Below, piece after piece: positions 8,796 through 17,305 of a stretch of DNA of 64,000 nucleotides. Origin of the DNA: Actinoplanes derwentensis. GTDB taxonomy: Bacteria > Actinomycetota > Actinomycetes > Mycobacteriales > Micromonosporaceae. Positions within the stretch are counted from its first letter, which is position 1; every line of letters starts with the position of its first letter. The position numbers and the translations under genes are program-made. The notes below the pieces were generated by a model, which ran no database searches, had not been told where the DNA came from, and worked only from the letters and a program-made list of their open reading frames with translations. The stretch is taken from the NCBI RefSeq assembly GCF_900104725.1, contig NZ_LT629758.1:744001-808000 (forward strand), given 5' to 3'.

Positions 8796-8949
8796 CCGGT
8801 ACGGGAGGGCAAGGAACCGTGCCCACCGCGCGAGTCAGGCGGCCCGGCACGGTCACCCCGCGACCGCCGGGCGGAAGCGATCCGTCCAGGTTCGACCGGC
8901 AGCGCGTAGTGTTCGGATCGCTCAGATCCGGCGCGAGATCGGGGGCACG

Positions 8950-9783
8950 ATGTCCAGCATCACGAAGACCGTCGCAGCGACGATCGTCAGCGGACTCGTG
9001 GCCATCGGCGGTTTCGCCGTCTTCAACGACCCCGGCGACCCCGAACCCTTCTGCGAAACCAAGATCATGCGACCCGGCGACACCTGCGTGGTGACCACCC
9101 GGGCCAGGCAGGACATCCGCACGTACGAACGGCAGGTCGAAGCCTTGCGCTCCACCCGCCGCAACCGTGGCCTGGTGGCCGGGGTCGCCGGCGCGATCGC
9201 CTTCGCCGGTGCCGCCGGCTATCTGACGCTCCTGATCGGAGCCCGCCGCGAGAAGACCCGCGAGGCGGCCCGCCCCCACCTGGGACTGCGGAGGAAGCTC
9301 GCGGAGGAGAACGGCTGGCGCTTCGCGGCCGACGACCCGTCGATCGCCCAGGTGTTCCCGGCCGCCGCCCGCAAAGGCAGAACCGAACACCGTTTCACCG
9401 AGGTCGTGCGCGGCGACCTGGACGGTGTCCGCTTCGAAGCCTTCGACCACGGCTACCAGGTGTACGACAAGAAGAAGGGCGTGCTCGACGCCCAGGACAC
9501 CGTCCTGCTGTTCCACCACCCCGGCCTGATGCTGAACGACGTCTCGGTCTTCACCGACCAGGTCTTCCCGTACGCCGCCGCGAACCTGATCCTGACCCGC
9601 CGCCTACAGGACGCGATGAGACATCACGCCATCACCCACTTCACCCTCTACCAGGGAACCGTCGTGGTGACGCGCCCCCTGTTCCGAGACCACACCACCG
9701 CCGAACTGCACGACCTGCTCCGCGCGACCCGAGCCTTGCTGAACGAGTTTCCCACCACGGCCCTGGACCGAACCCGAACCTGA
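8950..9783 (+). CDS. Membrane protein of unknown function
   Basis: 277 residues from the ATG at 8950; the longer open frame upstream runs through the terminator and is not coding. Two hydrophobic segments (about residues 7-24 and 70-93) enclose a short exported loop with two Cys residues (FCETKIMRPGDTCVV). A cytoplasmic C-terminal domain of about 180 residues follows, with no recognised motif. The layout suggests a small-loop sensor or a membrane-tethered cytoplasmic domain. Confidence 0.7.
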   Translation: MSSITKTVAATIVSGLVAIGGFAVFNDPGDPEPFCETKIMRPGDTCVVTTRARQDIRTYERQVEALRSTRRNRGLVAGVAGAIAFAGAAGYLTLLIGARREKTREAARPHLGLRRKLAEENGWRFAADDPSIAQVFPAAARKGRTEHRFTEVVRGDLDGVRFEAFDHGYQVYDKKKGVLDAQDTVLLFHHPGLMLNDVSVFTDQVFPYAAANLILTRRLQDAMRHHAITHFTLYQGTVVVTRPLFRDHTTAELHDLLRATRALLNEFPTTALDRTRT

Positions 9784-9842
9784 ACCACCTCCCAGACACA
9801 GCCGCCGCCTCCCGGCTCAATCGTTCGCGGCGTCTCCCGGGC

Positions 9843-11525
9843 TCAATCGTTCGCGGGCGGCGGAAGGTCTCGGCCCAGGCGGGACAGCGGCGACATGGCC
9901 ATCAGAATCGGCGACAGCATCATCCCGGCGGCCGCTGCCAGAAGGGTGGCGCGCAGTCCCCACCGCCCCGCGAGAAACCCGCCCAGCAGGGACCCGAACG
10001 GTGCCAGTCCCAGCCCGGCAAAGTTGATGGTCGCGGCGACACGCCCCTGCAGCCCGTCCGGGGTGACCGCCTGACGAACCGCCATGAGAGTGACGTTGAC
10101 CAGCTGCCCGAAGACCCCGAACCCGAAGTTGACCGCCACGAGCAGCGGCAACGTCACCACGGGCGACCCGTGCAGCGCGGGCACGAACAACATCACGCCA
10201 TCACCGACCACCGACGAGGCCACCAGCACCACGCCGTAGCCGAACCGCCCCGGCAGACGCCCGGCGAGCACCGAACCAAGCAGCGCACCAGGTCCCATCG
10301 CCGCGACCGCCACCCCGACGGCCGCTCCGGACAACAACAGTTCCCGAGGCAGAAAGATCAGGTAGGCGGTCATCAGAGCCGCAAACGAGAACTGAAACGC
10401 ACCCGAGGCAAGACACACCGCCCGCAGCGACCCGTCAGCGACAACGAACCGAATCCCTTCCCGAATCCGCCCACCCCAGACGAAGCCCTTCGCCCTCAAA
10501 CCAGCCTTTCCCCAGTCGGAACCGCCTGCCCTCGCACAGGCCTCGCCCCGCACGGTGTCCTGCGCTCCCGCGTCGCCTTCACCCCATGTGGAGCATTTCG
10601 TCTCCGCGTTCGTCTCCGCGTTCGTCTCCGCGTTCGTCTCCGCGTTCGTCTCCGCTCTCGCTTCCGGATTCGCTTCATCCCTTGTCGGGGCCACCGTCTC
10701 CGCGCCGACCGGCCCTGGGCGGGGACCTTCGCCTTCACGACGATCCTGCCGCCGCAACCGAAGCGCACTGCCCGGGCATGGTGGCGGCTGCTGACGCTGG
10801 ATGCGGGCGATCGACAGCGCCGACAATACGAAGAACAGAACACTGATCGCGGCGGCGATCGGCCCCGACAGCACGGACACCAGCGTTCCGCCGAGAGCGG
10901 GCCCGCCGATCTGGGCCGCCGACCGGCTGCCCTCGATCGCGCTGTTACCGCGCAGGAGCCGATCGCGGGGAAGGACACGCACCAGACAGGCGTGATAGGC
11001 CACGTCGAAGAACACGGACATCGCCCCGACCGCACCAGCGATCACCAGCAGAATCGGCATACCGAGCCCATCGGAGAGAGCAGCCACCACCACGACGGCC
11101 ACTGCCAGGGCTCGAACGAGATCTGCCAGAACCATCACCGTGCGGGCCCGCCAGCGATCCACCCAGGCACCCGCCAGGAGCGACAGCAACAGAACCGGTG
11201 CCTGACCCACCGCACGGAGGGTCCCGAGCTGCCCGGCATCAGCATCGAGGGCGAGAACGGCGATCAGCGGCAGGATCACCAGACAGGCGTGCTCGCCCAA
11301 CTGGGAGAAGGTCTGTCCGACCCAGAGCCAACGAAAGTCGATCTCACGCCACAGGTTCGGCAACGCGAGCGTCCCGGATACGGGTGACGCGGATGCGTGT
11401 GACGCAGGCGGGGGCGGCGCGGGCGTGGACGGCGCGGATGGTGTGGGTGCGGATGTGGGGGGCCTGGACGCGGATGGCTCGGATGTGGACGGCACGGAGC
11501 ACCCCTCGGGGTTGCCGGGAGACAT
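9843..11525 (-). CDS. MFS exporter with a long, repeat-containing central loop
   Basis: 560 residues, about 140 more than a normal 12-TM exporter of the MFS_3 (EntS-like, drug/siderophore efflux) type. The first 50 residues are Ser/Pro/Thr-rich and low-complexity. Six membrane segments follow, with FDVAYHACLVRVLPRDRLLRGNSAI typical of this family. A hydrophilic central loop of about 110 residues contains repeated AETN units, and then six more segments. The excess length is in the disordered N-tail and the loop, both encoded by short tandem DNA repeats. Both halves are intact and in frame. The start could lie further in, at the residues just before LPNLWREIDFRWLWVGQ. Confidence 0.8.
   Translation of the reverse strand: MSPGNPEGCSVPSTSEPSASRPPTSAPTPSAPSTPAPPPPASHASASPVSGTLALPNLWREIDFRWLWVGQTFSQLGEHACLVILPLIAVLALDADAGQLGTLRAVGQAPVLLLSLLAGAWVDRWRARTVMVLADLVRALAVAVVVVAALSDGLGMPILLVIAGAVGAMSVFFDVAYHACLVRVLPRDRLLRGNSAIEGSRSAAQIGGPALGGTLVSVLSGPIAAAISVLFFVLSALSIARIQRQQPPPCPGSALRLRRQDRREGEGPRPGPVGAETVAPTRDEANPEARAETNAETNAETNAETNAETKCSTWGEGDAGAQDTVRGEACARAGGSDWGKAGLRAKGFVWGGRIREGIRFVVADGSLRAVCLASGAFQFSFAALMTAYLIFLPRELLLSGAAVGVAVAAMGPGALLGSVLAGRLPGRFGYGVVLVASSVVGDGVMLFVPALHGSPVVTLPLLVAVNFGFGVFGQLVNVTLMAVRQAVTPDGLQGRVAATINFAGLGLAPFGSLLGGFLAGRWGLRATLLAAAAGMMLSPILMAMSPLSRLGRDLPPPAND
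10597..10656. repeat. Five tandem 12-bp units inside the MFS gene
   Basis: The unit TTCGTCTCCGCG is repeated five times head to tail, the last differing at one base, followed by a decayed unit. Because the unit length is a multiple of three, it adds residues (AETN on the minus strand) without breaking the frame. A slipped-strand origin is likely and copy number may vary between strains. Confidence 0.85.
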
Positions 11526-11918
11526 GGCCCGCCACGGGTTCAGGCGGGGAATGCTCGCTGTGCCGCGCTATCCAGAGCAGCACGCGATGACTGGCCGATC
11601 ACGGCCGGAATGTCAACGCGCGCTCGAACGACCGGGCATCTCTCAACTCCTCATGGTTCCGCATTCAGGATCCGTCCGGAAACGGTACCGCTTCTCGCGG
11701 CCCGGGTCGCGTGGATATTCGGGGCGCGAACCACACCACGGAGCAACCAGGGAAGTGCCGAGCCGACCCGCCGAGAGACGCCGACCATCACCGCCGGCAC
11801 CCCGGTCACCGGAACCACCGTCCGGTCGGTGAGCCGCTGTGCACTCCGCTGAACTGGCACGAACCCGTGATCACCCCTGGGTGCGGGTGCTCCTACGCTG
11901 GCCAACGTCAAGATCACC
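11526..11918. other. Intergenic region between MFS and S1 protease genes
   Basis: About 390 bases with no credible gene; open frames here are shadows. The 5' sides of both divergent genes face this region, so both promoters should lie here, but no convincing -35/-10 pair or operator stood out. Confidence 0.4.
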
Positions 11919-11939
11919 ATGCACTTTGGAGACACCACT

Positions 11940-12881
11940 TTGTCCACCCGCACCCTTGCGCTCCTGCTCGCCGGAGCCGGCCTGACTCTGAGTGCCGCCG
12001 CCTGCACCAGCGGCACCACCACACCGGCAGCCACCACCACGCCGAGCAACACGCCGTCCGCCGCGGCCACCATCCCGGCCGCGGTGACGCAGGTTCGACT
12101 CGCCGCCGATGGCGAGTACCCGTTCCAGGTGGCGTTGCTGAACCTGAAGGCCGACGACGACGCCGGGGAACCCGTCGGCGACGACCTGGCCCGGCTCACC
12201 TGCGGCGGCAGCCTGCTCGACGAACGCCACGTCCTGACCGCCGGTCACTGCTTCGACGTCGAGGCAGAGAACCCGCCCGACCCGCTGAAAGACTTCCAGG
12301 TCGTGGTCGGCCGCACCACCCTCACCAGTCGGCAAGGGCAGGTCCGCCGGATCACCGAGGTCCAGGTGCACCCCCGATACAGCACACGTCCGCTCAGGTA
12401 CGACGTCGCCGTACTCACCCTCGACCAGCCGGTAACGGGCATCACACCGGTCGTGCTGGTGCCGCCGGGCGACACGTCCCTGCAGCATGACGGCAGTCTG
12501 GCGACCTTCACCGGGTGGGGTTCGCTGAAGCCGCAGCGGGACGGGGACGCCGTCGAGCTGTCCTTCACGGACCAGATGAAGCAGGCCGGCGTGCCGCTGC
12601 TGGCCGACGACGCTTGTCAGTCGGCCTACCAGCGGCCCACCGATCATGCTGCGCCGGACCTGCAAGTGTCGCTGTGTACCAGCACCGCTGACCAGATCGG
12701 GCACTGCAACGGCGACAGCGGAGGCCCGCTGTTCGTCACCGACGAGGGCCGGGTCGTCCAGCTGGGGGTCGTCAGCTTCTCGCCGGGATGCGGCGATCCC
12801 CGCTATCCGAGCGTCTACGCCCGACTGAGCAACAGCGACATCAACGACTTCATCCGAGAAGCCGCCGGTTCAGCCGGGTAA
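11940..12881 (+). CDS. Trypsin-like (S1) serine protease lipoprotein
   Basis: From a TTG at 11940 (GGAGAC upstream) 313 residues; an in-frame ATG at 11919 would add seven. Counting from that ATG, the lipobox LSAAAC places the lipidated Cys at residue 29, followed by a Thr-rich linker. The chymotrypsin-fold triad is complete: His110 in LTAGHC, Asp162 in YDVAVLTL and Ser267 in GDSGGPL. The Asp six residues before the catalytic Ser (TADQIGHCNGDSGG) is compatible with trypsin-like specificity, but this is uncertain. It should be tethered to the outer face of the membrane. Confidence 0.88.
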   Translation: MSTRTLALLLAGAGLTLSAAACTSGTTTPAATTTPSNTPSAAATIPAAVTQVRLAADGEYPFQVALLNLKADDDAGEPVGDDLARLTCGGSLLDERHVLTAGHCFDVEAENPPDPLKDFQVVVGRTTLTSRQGQVRRITEVQVHPRYSTRPLRYDVAVLTLDQPVTGITPVVLVPPGDTSLQHDGSLATFTGWGSLKPQRDGDAVELSFTDQMKQAGVPLLADDACQSAYQRPTDHAAPDLQVSLCTSTADQIGHCNGDSGGPLFVTDEGRVVQLGVVSFSPGCGDPRYPSVYARLSNSDINDFIREAAGSAG

Positions 12882-12963
12882 CCGATCCATTCTGCTTGCC
12901 TTCCACGACTCAACGGGCGGCATGGGGCGGACAGCGTTCACGGACGGGGGGAAGTGGGGCGGC

Positions 12964-13527
12964 ATGCTCGGGACCTGGCACGGCTGGTTCGGGACGATCG
13001 GTGGTGTCGTCGTCATCACCGCGACGGCGCTACCCGTGGCTGGTCTGCTGGTCTGGGCACTGGCCCGCCGCCGGGGAATCGGCCCGGGCGTGTGGCGGAG
13101 GTCGCTGGCCGAGGTCGGCGTCGTTTACGGGACGGCGCCGTGGCTCTGGATGATTCTGCTGCCGAACAACGGGCTGGTCGAGGGCCGCGCGAGGGTGAAC
13201 CTGGTGCCGTTGCGGGACCTGATCGAGGTCCTGGACGGGGGAGCGTCGACGGCGACGCTGCAGATCGTCGGCAATCTGCTGGTGTTCGCGGCGTTCGGGT
13301 TCTTCGGGCCGATCCGGTTCGCGATGTTGGCGTCGGTGCCGCGGATTCTGGCGCTGGCGGCGGCCGCTTCGATCTTGGTCGAGACGCTGCAGTTCGTGCT
13401 GCGGCTGGACCGGGTGTCGTCGGTGGACGACGTGCTGCTCAACGCCGCGGGCGCCGGGCTGGCCGCACTGGCGTCCCACCGTTGGTGGCTCCGGCCGACG
13501 TCCCCGGCCGAGCAGCGGCTCCGGTAA
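12964..13527 (+). CDS. VanZ-like integral membrane protein
   Basis: 187 residues from the ATG at 12964, with GGGGGGAAG about ten bases upstream; an in-frame ATG at 12922 is an alternative. About four membrane segments. The VanZ-family pattern is visible in NLVPLRDL, the hydrophobic IVGNLLVFAAFGFFGP and the late VETLQFVLRLDRVSSVDDVLLNAAGAGLA. VanZ-like proteins confer low-level teicoplanin resistance in some bacteria, but most family members have no known role. It follows the protease gene by about 80 bases and may be co-transcribed. Confidence 0.8.
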   Translation: MLGTWHGWFGTIGGVVVITATALPVAGLLVWALARRRGIGPGVWRRSLAEVGVVYGTAPWLWMILLPNNGLVEGRARVNLVPLRDLIEVLDGGASTATLQIVGNLLVFAAFGFFGPIRFAMLASVPRILALAAAASILVETLQFVLRLDRVSSVDDVLLNAAGAGLAALASHRWWLRPTSPAEQRLR

Positions 13528-13698
13528 GGAGCGGCCCCGGAGGGCGCCAGCCCCGGGAATGAGCCGGACCAAGAAGGCGCCGGACCGGATCCGGTGGACA
13601 ACGGAGCAGGGAATGCGGCGCGCGGCCCCGGCCTGAGAGAAGGTCGGAGCCGCGAGGCGGGGTGAGCTGCCGCTGCGCCCGATATGTGGAGGGCGCGC

Positions 13699-14604
13699 CT
13701 ACAGGGTTACGACGATCTTGCCCTGGGTGCGGCCCTTCTCGGCGTACGTGTGCGCCTCGGCGATCTTCTCCAGCGGGAACGTCTCGGCGACGTGCGGCGT
13801 GTAGGCGCCGTTCGCGCCGTGGGTTGCGCCTTCGGTGAGGAGGGCGGAGTCGTTCTCGGCGGAGATGTGCCGGACGCCGAGGTTTCCGGCGTTGAGGTGG
13901 TCGGCGACCGTGACGACCCGGGAGGCGTCGCCGGCGATGGCCACCAGGTCGGGCAGCGAGCCGGACCCGACGGCGTCGAGGACGGCGTCGACACCTCCGG
14001 GGGCGAGGGCGGCGACCCGGTCGGCGAGTCCGGGGCCGTAGGTGGTGGGTACCGCCCCGATCGACCGCAGGTAGTCGTGTTTCCCGACGCTCGCGGTGCC
14101 GATGACGGTGGCGCCCCGGGCGGCGGCGATGGACACGGCGGCACTGCCGACGCCGCCGGCCGCGCCTTCGACCAGCAGGGTCTTGCCGGTCAGGTCGCCG
14201 AGGGCGTTGAGTGCGCCGGCCGAGGTGGCGATGGCGAGTCCGGCGCCGGCGGCCTGCTCCAGGGTCCAGGTGGTGGGTACCGGCGCCCAGGCGGTCAGCA
14301 CGAAGTGTTCGGCACTGGCACCGAAGAGGCCGCCGAGCCCGAACACTGTGTCACCGACGGTGACTCCGGTGACGCCTTCGCCGATTTCGTCGACGGTGCC
14401 GGCGGCGTCCCGGCCGGGGATTTCGGGGAGTTCGGCGGGGAAGTAGTCACGCAGCGCGCCGGCGCGGGCTTTCCAGTCGATCGGGTTGACGCTGGCGGCG
14501 GCGACCCGGATGCGGATCTCGCCAGGGCCGGCGTGCGGTTCCGGGATGTCGTCGACGACGAGCACGTCGGCGGGCCCGTACTCGTGGAAGCGGGCTGCTC
14601 GCAT
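13699..14604 (-). CDS. NADPH-dependent MDR-family oxidoreductase (quinone reductase type)
   Basis: 301 residues of the zinc-free medium-chain dehydrogenase/reductase family. N-terminal GroES-like half (VNPIDWKARAG, IPGRDAAGTVDEIG) and a Rossmann half with the nucleotide motif VEGAAGGVGSAA. These enzymes reduce quinones, enones or related electrophiles with NADPH in the cytoplasm. Divergent from a MarR regulator across a region with repeated TTTCCGCGGAAA-like sites; MarR/oxidoreductase pairs commonly respond to electrophile or oxidative stress, so that is the likely circuit. Confidence 0.85.
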   Translation of the reverse strand: MRAARFHEYGPADVLVVDDIPEPHAGPGEIRIRVAAASVNPIDWKARAGALRDYFPAELPEIPGRDAAGTVDEIGEGVTGVTVGDTVFGLGGLFGASAEHFVLTAWAPVPTTWTLEQAAGAGLAIATSAGALNALGDLTGKTLLVEGAAGGVGSAAVSIAAARGATVIGTASVGKHDYLRSIGAVPTTYGPGLADRVAALAPGGVDAVLDAVGSGSLPDLVAIAGDASRVVTVADHLNAGNLGVRHISAENDSALLTEGATHGANGAYTPHVAETFPLEKIAEAHTYAEKGRTQGKIVVTL

Positions 14605-14630
14605 GATGACTCCTCAAACGATTGATTGCT

Positions 14631-14696
14631 GTGGAAACTAACTTAGGGTCGATCATTTTCCGCGGCAAGCGTTCGGAACATCACTTTCCGCGGAAA
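14631..14696. promoter_or_regulatory. Repeated TTTCCGCGGAAA-type boxes in the divergent MarR region
   Basis: A perfect 12-bp palindrome TTTCCGCGGAAA lies at 14685-14696. A partial copy TTTCCGCGG is at 14657-14665, and a related half GTGGAAACT at 14631-14639. They sit between the divergent oxidoreductase and MarR genes, where MarR dimers usually bind. They are the best candidates for the MarR operators (inference). Confidence 0.5.
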
Positions 14697-14766
14697 CTCT
14701 CCGGGTGTTACGGTTCGCGGACGGGAGCAGCGCGAGGCAGGCAGTACGAGGCAAGCGGCGCGAGGC

Positions 14767-14822
14767 GTGCGGCACGAAGAGTGCGGCACGAAAAGCGCGG
14801 TACGAAAAGCGCGGTACGAAGA
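14767..14822. repeat. Four tandem 14-bp units upstream of the MarR gene
   Basis: Four head-to-tail 14-base units of the form GYGCGGYACGAARA (14767, 14781, 14795, 14809) end 12 bases before the MarR start; more degenerate copies extend to the left. They lie in the leader of the MarR message and could affect its translation or be a simple minisatellite. Confidence 0.75.
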
Positions 14823-14834
14823 GAGTGGTGCAGG

Positions 14835-15302
14835 GTGCAGGAGCAGCACGAACTCGGCCCGGCCGAGATGGCGACCTGGTCCTCCCTGATGGCTGTGGTG
14901 CTCTGGCTGCCCGGCGCTCTCGACGGCGCCCTGAAGACGCAGGGCTTGAGTCACCACGAGTTCCAGATCCTCTGGTGGTTGTCACTGAGTGAAACCGGCA
15001 CCTGCACCATGGGCGATCTGGCCGGCAACGCGAGTGTCACCCCCTCGCACCTGTCCCGCATCGCCGCCCGCCTGGAGTCCCGGGGTTGGATCGTCCGCCG
15101 CCCGGACCCGTCCGACGCCCGTTTCACACTCGCCTCACTCACCGAGGAGGGCGGCCGGAAGGTCGCCGAATGCACTCCCGGTTACTACGCTACGGTGCGT
15201 GAGCATCTCTTCAGCCGGTTGAGCCCGGATCAGGCGCAGCAACTCGGTGTGATCACCGGGCAGATCCTGCACTCGCTCAATCCGGCGTGCGGCCCGCGCT
15301 GA
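14835..15302 (+). CDS. MarR-family transcriptional regulator
   Basis: 155 residues from a GTG at 14835, matching the normal MarR length; the longer open frame upstream translates the tandem repeats and is rejected. The winged helix-turn-helix is seen in HHEFQILWWLS, MGDLAGNASVTPSHLSRIAA and the wing RRPDPSDARFTLASLTEEG. Divergent from the NADPH oxidoreductase, it probably represses that gene and itself until a small electrophilic or phenolic ligand releases it (family knowledge plus context). Confidence 0.85.
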   Translation: MQEQHELGPAEMATWSSLMAVVLWLPGALDGALKTQGLSHHEFQILWWLSLSETGTCTMGDLAGNASVTPSHLSRIAARLESRGWIVRRPDPSDARFTLASLTEEGGRKVAECTPGYYATVREHLFSRLSPDQAQQLGVITGQILHSLNPACGPR

Positions 15303-15413
15303 CGGTTCAGGGGTCACGTCGAACCACGTCCGGCGAAGGTTCGCGGACGACACTCTGATGTAACGACTCTGTTCAATCTCTGATGTCGGTGGTATTAACT
15401 TTATAAACCGCAT

Positions 15414-15427
15414 TGGGAGCGCTCCCA
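15414..15427. promoter_or_regulatory. Exact CelR/CebR-type box TGGGAGCGCTCCCA
   Basis: The 14-base palindrome TGGGAGCGCTCCCA lies 19 bases before the start of the RCC1-repeat gene, just after TATAAA (15402-15407). The same 14 bases are the published operator of the LacI-family cellulose-utilisation repressors CelR (Thermobifida) and CebR (Streptomyces), which cello-oligosaccharides release. Its position on the transcription start fits repression. The regulator gene is not in this window. Confidence 0.7.
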
Positions 15428-15445
15428 GGGAAGCAGGGGTGGCAC

Positions 15446-16612
15446 ATGTTTCGAGTCGGCTGGCGTCGTGCGTGGCGAACCGGGATCGCACTGGCAGCGA
15501 TGATCACCGGAACTGTGGTGATCGCGGCCACCGGAGCGCCTGGTCCGGCGTTCGCGGCCGCCGGGTCGGCGGCCACCGTCGCGACCGGGTATTCGCACAC
15601 CTGCGCGATCCCGGCCGGTGGATCGCTGTGGTGCTGGGGTGGCAACGGCCGCGGCCAGGTCGGCGACGGCACCACCACGGCCAGGATCGCGCCGGTACGA
15701 GTCGGCACCGCCACCGACTGGACCGCCCTGGAAGCCGGCACCTCGTACACCTGTGGTCTCCGCACCGGCGGTGGCCTGTGGTGCTGGGGCGCCAACACCC
15801 GTGGGCAGCTCGGCGACGGCACCACCACGCATCGCTCGGCCCCGGTCCGTGTCGGCACCGGGACCTGGACCACGGTCAGCGCCAACGACGGCCACACCTG
15901 TGCCGTCCGCACCGACGGCACTCTGTGGTGCTGGGGTCTCAACCGGTTCGGCCAGCTCGGCACCACTCCCGACGTCGTCTACCAGACCGCGGTCCCGGTC
16001 CAGGTCGGCACGGTCAACACCTGGAAGAGCGTCACCACCGGGTACGCCCACACCTGCGCCACCCGCACCGACAACACCCTGTGGTGCTGGGGCGACAGCA
16101 CGAGCGGCCAGCTCGGTCTCGGCATCCTCAGTTACCGCACCGCTCCCGAGCAGGTCGGCACCGCCGCCTGGGCGAGCGTGACCGCCGGGTACACGTTCAC
16201 CTGCGGCACCCGCACCGACGGCACGCTGTGGTGCTGGGGCGAGAACGGTTACGGCCAGCTCGGCCAGGCCGGCATCTACCAGACCACTCCCGTCCAGGCC
16301 GGCACCGCGACCACCTGGACCAGGGTCGCCGCCGGTGACAACACGGCGTGCGCCGCCCGTACCGACGGCAGCCTGTGGTGCTGGGGCAACAACATGGCCG
16401 GTCAGGTCGGCGACGGCACCACGGTCAACCGTTACGCCCCGACTCGGGTCGGCGCCGCCACCACGTGGACCGCCGACTTCGCCTTGAGTTACCACAGCTG
16501 CGGTACCCGTACCGACGGCTCGGTCTGGTGTTGGGGTAACAACGCCTCCAGCCAGCTGGGCGACGGCACCACCACCGACCGCCCCACCCCGGCCGCGGTC
16601 ACCATCGCCTGA
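15446..16612 (+). CDS. Secreted RCC1-repeat beta-propeller protein
   Basis: 388 residues from the ATG at 15446, with a twin-Arg-like basic start and hydrophobic signal ending near AFAAA (about residue 35). The mature part is seven RCC1-type repeats, each about 50 residues and each containing a (S/T/G)[14 protein letters not shown] core and a (Y)xHTCA(I/V)RTDG segment, so it should fold as a seven-bladed propeller. Each blade has two Cys residues likely to be disulphide-bonded outside the cell. The CelR/CebR box in front suggests production during growth on cellulose. Possible roles are carbohydrate or surface binding; no catalytic motif is seen. Confidence 0.85.
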   Translation: MFRVGWRRAWRTGIALAAMITGTVVIAATGAPGPAFAAAGSAATVATGYSHTCAIPAGGSLWCWGGNGRGQVGDGTTTARIAPVRVGTATDWTALEAGTSYTCGLRTGGGLWCWGANTRGQLGDGTTTHRSAPVRVGTGTWTTVSANDGHTCAVRTDGTLWCWGLNRFGQLGTTPDVVYQTAVPVQVGTVNTWKSVTTGYAHTCATRTDNTLWCWGDSTSGQLGLGILSYRTAPEQVGTAAWASVTAGYTFTCGTRTDGTLWCWGENGYGQLGQAGIYQTTPVQAGTATTWTRVAAGDNTACAARTDGSLWCWGNNMAGQVGDGTTVNRYAPTRVGAATTWTADFALSYHSCGTRTDGSVWCWGNNASSQLGDGTTTDRPTPAAVTIA

Positions 16613-16633
16613 CCCCTCCGCGAGACCGTTGCG

Positions 16634-16676
16634 GTGTGGTGACTCGGGGTGCGATTCGCACCCCGAGTCACCACAC
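16634..16676 (+). terminator. Long perfect hairpin after the RCC1 gene
   Basis: A 21-base arm starting GTGTGGTGACTCGGGG (16634-16654) is matched perfectly by its complement at 16656-16676. There is no T-tract. It lies 21 bases after the RCC1 stop and before the PadR promoter, so it is the likely terminator or an RNA-stabilising end. Confidence 0.8.
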
Positions 16677-16692
16677 GATTCGGAGCGCGAGG

Positions 16693-16728
16693 TTGCGGGG
16701 CGCATACTCGGTATGCATACTCCGTATC
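16693..16728 (+). promoter_or_regulatory. Leaderless PadR promoter overlapped by two CATAC/GTATG dyads
   Basis: TTGCGG (16693-16698) and CATACT (16716-16721) are separated by 17 bases and form a good -35/-10 pair. With the usual spacing transcription would start at or next to the ATG at 16730, and no ribosome site exists, so the message is probably leaderless. Two adjacent dyads, CATAC-TCG-GTATG and CATAC-TCC-GTATC, cover the -10 region. These fit the ATAC/GTAT half-sites bound by PadR repressors and imply autorepression of the whole PadR-ABC operon. Confidence 0.6.
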
Positions 16729-16729
16729 C

Positions 16730-17305
16730 ATGTCCATTCGCAATAGTCTGCTGGCTCTCCTCGAGCGCGGCCCGATGCACGGCTATCAGTTGCGGGCCGC
16801 GTTCGAGGCGAGTGTCGGCGGCACCTGGTCGCTGAACATCGGGCAGGTCTACACCACCCTGTCCCGGCTCGAACGCGACGACTTGGTGGCCGCACTGCCG
16901 GAGAACGACGAAGGGCAGCGGCCGTACGAGATCACCGCCGCCGGCCGGGCCGAGCTGACCCGATGGTTCGCCACCCCGATCGAGCGCAGCGACCGGCCCC
17001 GTGACGAACTGGCGATCAAACTGGCCCTCGCGATGACCACCCCCGGCGTCGACCTGACCGCGGTCGTGCAGACCCAGCGGGTGGCGGGGATCCGGGCACT
17101 CCAGGAGTACACCCGGCTCAAAGCGCGCGGCGGCGGCGACCCCGGGGATCCGTCCTGGCTACTCGTACTGGAAGCAATGATCTTCCAAGGTGAGGCGGAG
17201 ATCCGCTGGCTGGACTTCTGCGAGGCGACGATCCTGCGGAAACGCGCGGCACCCGTGGTTCGCGCCGACGTGCCGGCCGACCGGCACGCGGAGGCCGGCG
17301 CGTGA
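16730..17305 (+). CDS. PadR-family transcriptional regulator
   Basis: 191 residues from the ATG at 16730. N-terminal winged helix of the PadR type (SLLALLERGPMHGYQLRAAF, then WSLNIGQVYTTLSRLERDDLV and the wing RPYEITAAGRAEL), followed by a helical dimerisation domain. An upstream in-frame ATG would begin before the operator and is unlikely. The stop overlaps the start of the ABC ATPase gene, so it is the first gene of a three-gene operon and probably represses it in the absence of a toxic ligand exported by the transporter. Confidence 0.88.
   Translation: MSIRNSLLALLERGPMHGYQLRAAFEASVGGTWSLNIGQVYTTLSRLERDDLVAALPENDEGQRPYEITAAGRAELTRWFATPIERSDRPRDELAIKLALAMTTPGVDLTAVVQTQRVAGIRALQEYTRLKARGGGDPGDPSWLLVLEAMIFQGEAEIRWLDFCEATILRKRAAPVVRADVPADRHAEAGA

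Noticed and set aside
10597..10656. CRISPR-like array
   Set aside because: The repeats are directly adjacent 12-mers without spacers and lie in frame inside a transporter gene.
10170..11387. 405-codon plus-strand frame across the MFS gene
   Set aside because: Arg/His/Pro-rich shadow of a clear transporter on the minus strand; no ribosome site or domain.
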